From the NCBI GenBank assembly GCA_015067945.1, contig SVLM01000022.1, positions 1 through 32,093 on the forward strand: 32,093 nt of DNA. Direction: 5' to 3'. The translations under genes were made by a program, and so were the position numbers. Below the pieces are notes generated by a model that was given only the letters and a program-made list of their open reading frames with translations, was not told where the DNA came from and did not search any database. Below, in pieces: positions 30,897 to 32,093 of this stretch; positions within the stretch are counted from its first letter, which is position 1, and the number at the start of each line of letters is the position of its first letter. Source of the stretch: Oscillospiraceae bacterium. Lineage in GTDB: Bacteria; Bacillota; Clostridia; Oscillospirales; Oscillospiraceae.

Positions 30897-31125
30897 TTTG
30901 TGTACCTGTGCGTGCAAGCAACGCTGCGGCTGTGTGCTGGCGGGCTTTTTCCACAACCGGTATCAAAACGATTACAGAATGAAAACAAGTGTCCTGCCGG
31001 AGAAAACCAGGAAATCCGTTTTGTGAATAATGTGTGTCGGATATGGTATAGCTTTCGGCAAAGTGCTCATGTATAATCACTTTGTACAACTATAATTGTC
31101 TATTTTGACAAGAGGAGGTGTTGGA

Positions 31126-31965
31126 TTGAAGCTGTGCATTCGTGCCCATGATCTGGGAGGAAAGGGAACAGAGACTATTCTGCGGCAGCTGGATGAACTG
31201 GGTATCGACGGCGTACAGATGGTTTGCTACAAAGCGTATGACGACGTTGCTTATGTTCCCGGTGCAATCTCCCGGGAGAAGGCAGCTGAGATTGGCAAGG
31301 CGTTTGCGGATCATGGCAAAATCATTCCTTTGGTTGGCGCATATTTCAATCCGGTACATTCCAATGTGGAAAAACGGGAGCGGTGCTTTGCGGTGTTTGC
31401 CGATTATCTGCGGTGCTGCAAGGCGATGGGCTGCCAGTATGTAGGCTCTGAGACCGGTTCTTACAGCGATGATCCCTGGGTCTATCATCCACAAAATCGC
31501 ACCGAGGAAGCCATTGCGGCTACTGCGGCTGTTTTTGCCAAGCTGTGCCTGATCGCAGAAGAAGCGGGTAGCACCGTGGCGGTGGAGGGCGCAGCCGGGC
31601 ATGTGTGCCACAATGTGGCGGCACTTCAGAAGGCCCGGCAGCTGATCGGCAAGCCCACCAAGGTGATTTTTGATCTGTATAATTATCTGGACGGAAGCAA
31701 CCAGTTTGATTACCTGTCCATTTTGGATGAGGGCCTGCGCACCTTTGCTGGAGAAATTCTGCTGTTCCACATGAAGGATTGCCTTCTGGTGGAAGGCGGC
31801 GAGCCCAAGCAGGTTCCGCTGGGCACCGGCGATCTGGACATGGAGGCGATTCTGCGCCGCATCAAAGCGTATGACGAAAACGCCGTGCTGACCTTAGAGG
31901 GCACCACTGGCGACGATATTGCCCACGCTGTGGCAACAATAAAAACGATATGGGAGCGTGTTTAA
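31126..31965 (+). CDS. Sugar phosphate isomerase/epimerase-like TIM-barrel protein
   Basis: The protein (279 residues from the chosen start) belongs to the xylose-isomerase-like TIM-barrel superfamily. Typical parts are IDGVQMVCYKAYDD near the N-terminus, a metal-site region QYVGSETGSYS, VAVEGAAGHVCHN, VIFDLYNYLDGS, LLFHMKDC and VLTLEGTTGDD at the end. The Glu, Asp, His and Glu in the last four of these fit the metal-binding set of the family. The start is most likely TTG at 31126, because AGGAGGTG sits five bases before it; a frame extension upstream to 31096 lacks such a site. It directly precedes kduI, so it probably handles an intermediate of uronate breakdown; the exact reaction is unknown. 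Confidence 0.85.
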   Translation: MKLCIRAHDLGGKGTETILRQLDELGIDGVQMVCYKAYDDVAYVPGAISREKAAEIGKAFADHGKIIPLVGAYFNPVHSNVEKRERCFAVFADYLRCCKAMGCQYVGSETGSYSDDPWVYHPQNRTEEAIAATAAVFAKLCLIAEEAGSTVAVEGAAGHVCHNVAALQKARQLIGKPTKVIFDLYNYLDGSNQFDYLSILDEGLRTFAGEILLFHMKDCLLVEGGEPKQVPLGTGDLDMEAILRRIKAYDENAVLTLEGTTGDDIAHAVATIKTIWERV

Positions 31966-31966
31966 C

Positions 31967-32093
31967 ATGAATTTCGATGTACGATATGCCAATCATCCTG
32001 CCGATTCCAAGCGGTATGACACCCAGGAGCTGCGCAAGCACTATCACATTTCCAATTTGTTTGAAGCGGATCAGATCAATCTGACCTATTCTC
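31967..32093 (+). CDS. kduI: 5-dehydro-4-deoxy-D-glucuronate isomerase (KduI), N-terminal fragment
   Basis: The frame opens at ATG one base after the preceding stop and runs off the window. The 42 visible residues, VRYANHPADSKRYDTQELRK then HYHISNLFEADQINLTYS, match the conserved start of KduI. KduI converts 5-keto-4-deoxyuronate, made spontaneously from the unsaturated galacturonate that pectate lyases release, to 3-deoxy-D-glycero-2,5-hexodiulosonate for KduD. Its place at the end of this locus joins extracellular pectin cleavage to central metabolism. Only the window edge truncates it. Confidence 0.88.
   Translation, partial: MNFDVRYANHPADSKRYDTQELRKHYHISNLFEADQINLTYS

Overview
The window looks like a chromosomal segment of a Gram-positive anaerobe of the class Clostridia, probably a gut pectin degrader related to Oscillospiraceae or Lachnospiraceae. 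This is an inference. The support is strong GGAGG ribosome-binding sites, TTGACA/TATAAT promoters with 17-bp spacers, sortase-type C-termini (PDTGD, DKTGD), a eukaryotic-type kinase with PASTA, and a CCA-encoding tRNA-Pro. No rRNA or other strong taxonomic marker is present.

Region 1 (about 1-10,960) is a visibly more AT-rich accessory island. Its left end has the first codons of an unidentified minus-strand gene and a sigma-70-region-4-like regulator typical of clostridial integrative elements. That regulator is preceded by a roughly 230-nt structured leader ending in a hairpin plus U6 that also covers the ribosome-binding site. A spacer carrying three GGACA/TGTCC dyads follows. Next comes one tight operon (promoter 1221-1249, terminator 9737-9777): a small excisionase-type HTH protein, an amino-methyltransferase, a C5-cytosine methyltransferase, an McrB-like AAA+ protein, an LlaJI-type nuclease subunit, and two further genes. 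The first four junctions after the HTH gene are nearly all ATGA overlaps. The last two genes are related to each other: an HTH protein, and an ImmA/IrrE-type zinc peptidase with the same C-terminal module. This looks like an LlaJI-like restriction-modification system with mixed methylation chemistry and an attached peptidase/HTH pair of unknown role. A divergent XRE repressor/SLOG pair and IS-end-like repeats close the island.

Region 2 (10,966-11,640) is a tRNA-Pro(UGG) gene with its terminator, plus two truncated 5' halves of the same gene, one abutting a 45-nt palindrome. It looks like a worn integration hot spot at the island edge.

Region 3 (11,640-17,290) is more GC-rich and chromosome-like. 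It holds a small unknown protein, a Crp/Fnr regulator with a pyrophosphatase-like/NUDIX fusion, and a PP2C phosphatase next to a membrane Ser/Thr kinase whose ectodomain combines PASTA, Ig-like and BspA-type leucine-rich repeats.

Region 4 (17,340-32,093) is a pectin-use locus. It encodes a wall-anchored surface protein, a 1673-residue wall-anchored CE8 pectin methylesterase with four exact 115-residue repeats, and a divergently transcribed membrane-anchored PL9 pectate lyase. After these come an acetyl-esterase-like hydrolase with an AraC regulator, a sugar isomerase/epimerase-like TIM barrel, and the start of kduI. Together they would de-esterify and cleave pectin at the cell surface and feed unsaturated uronates into the KduI/KduD pathway.
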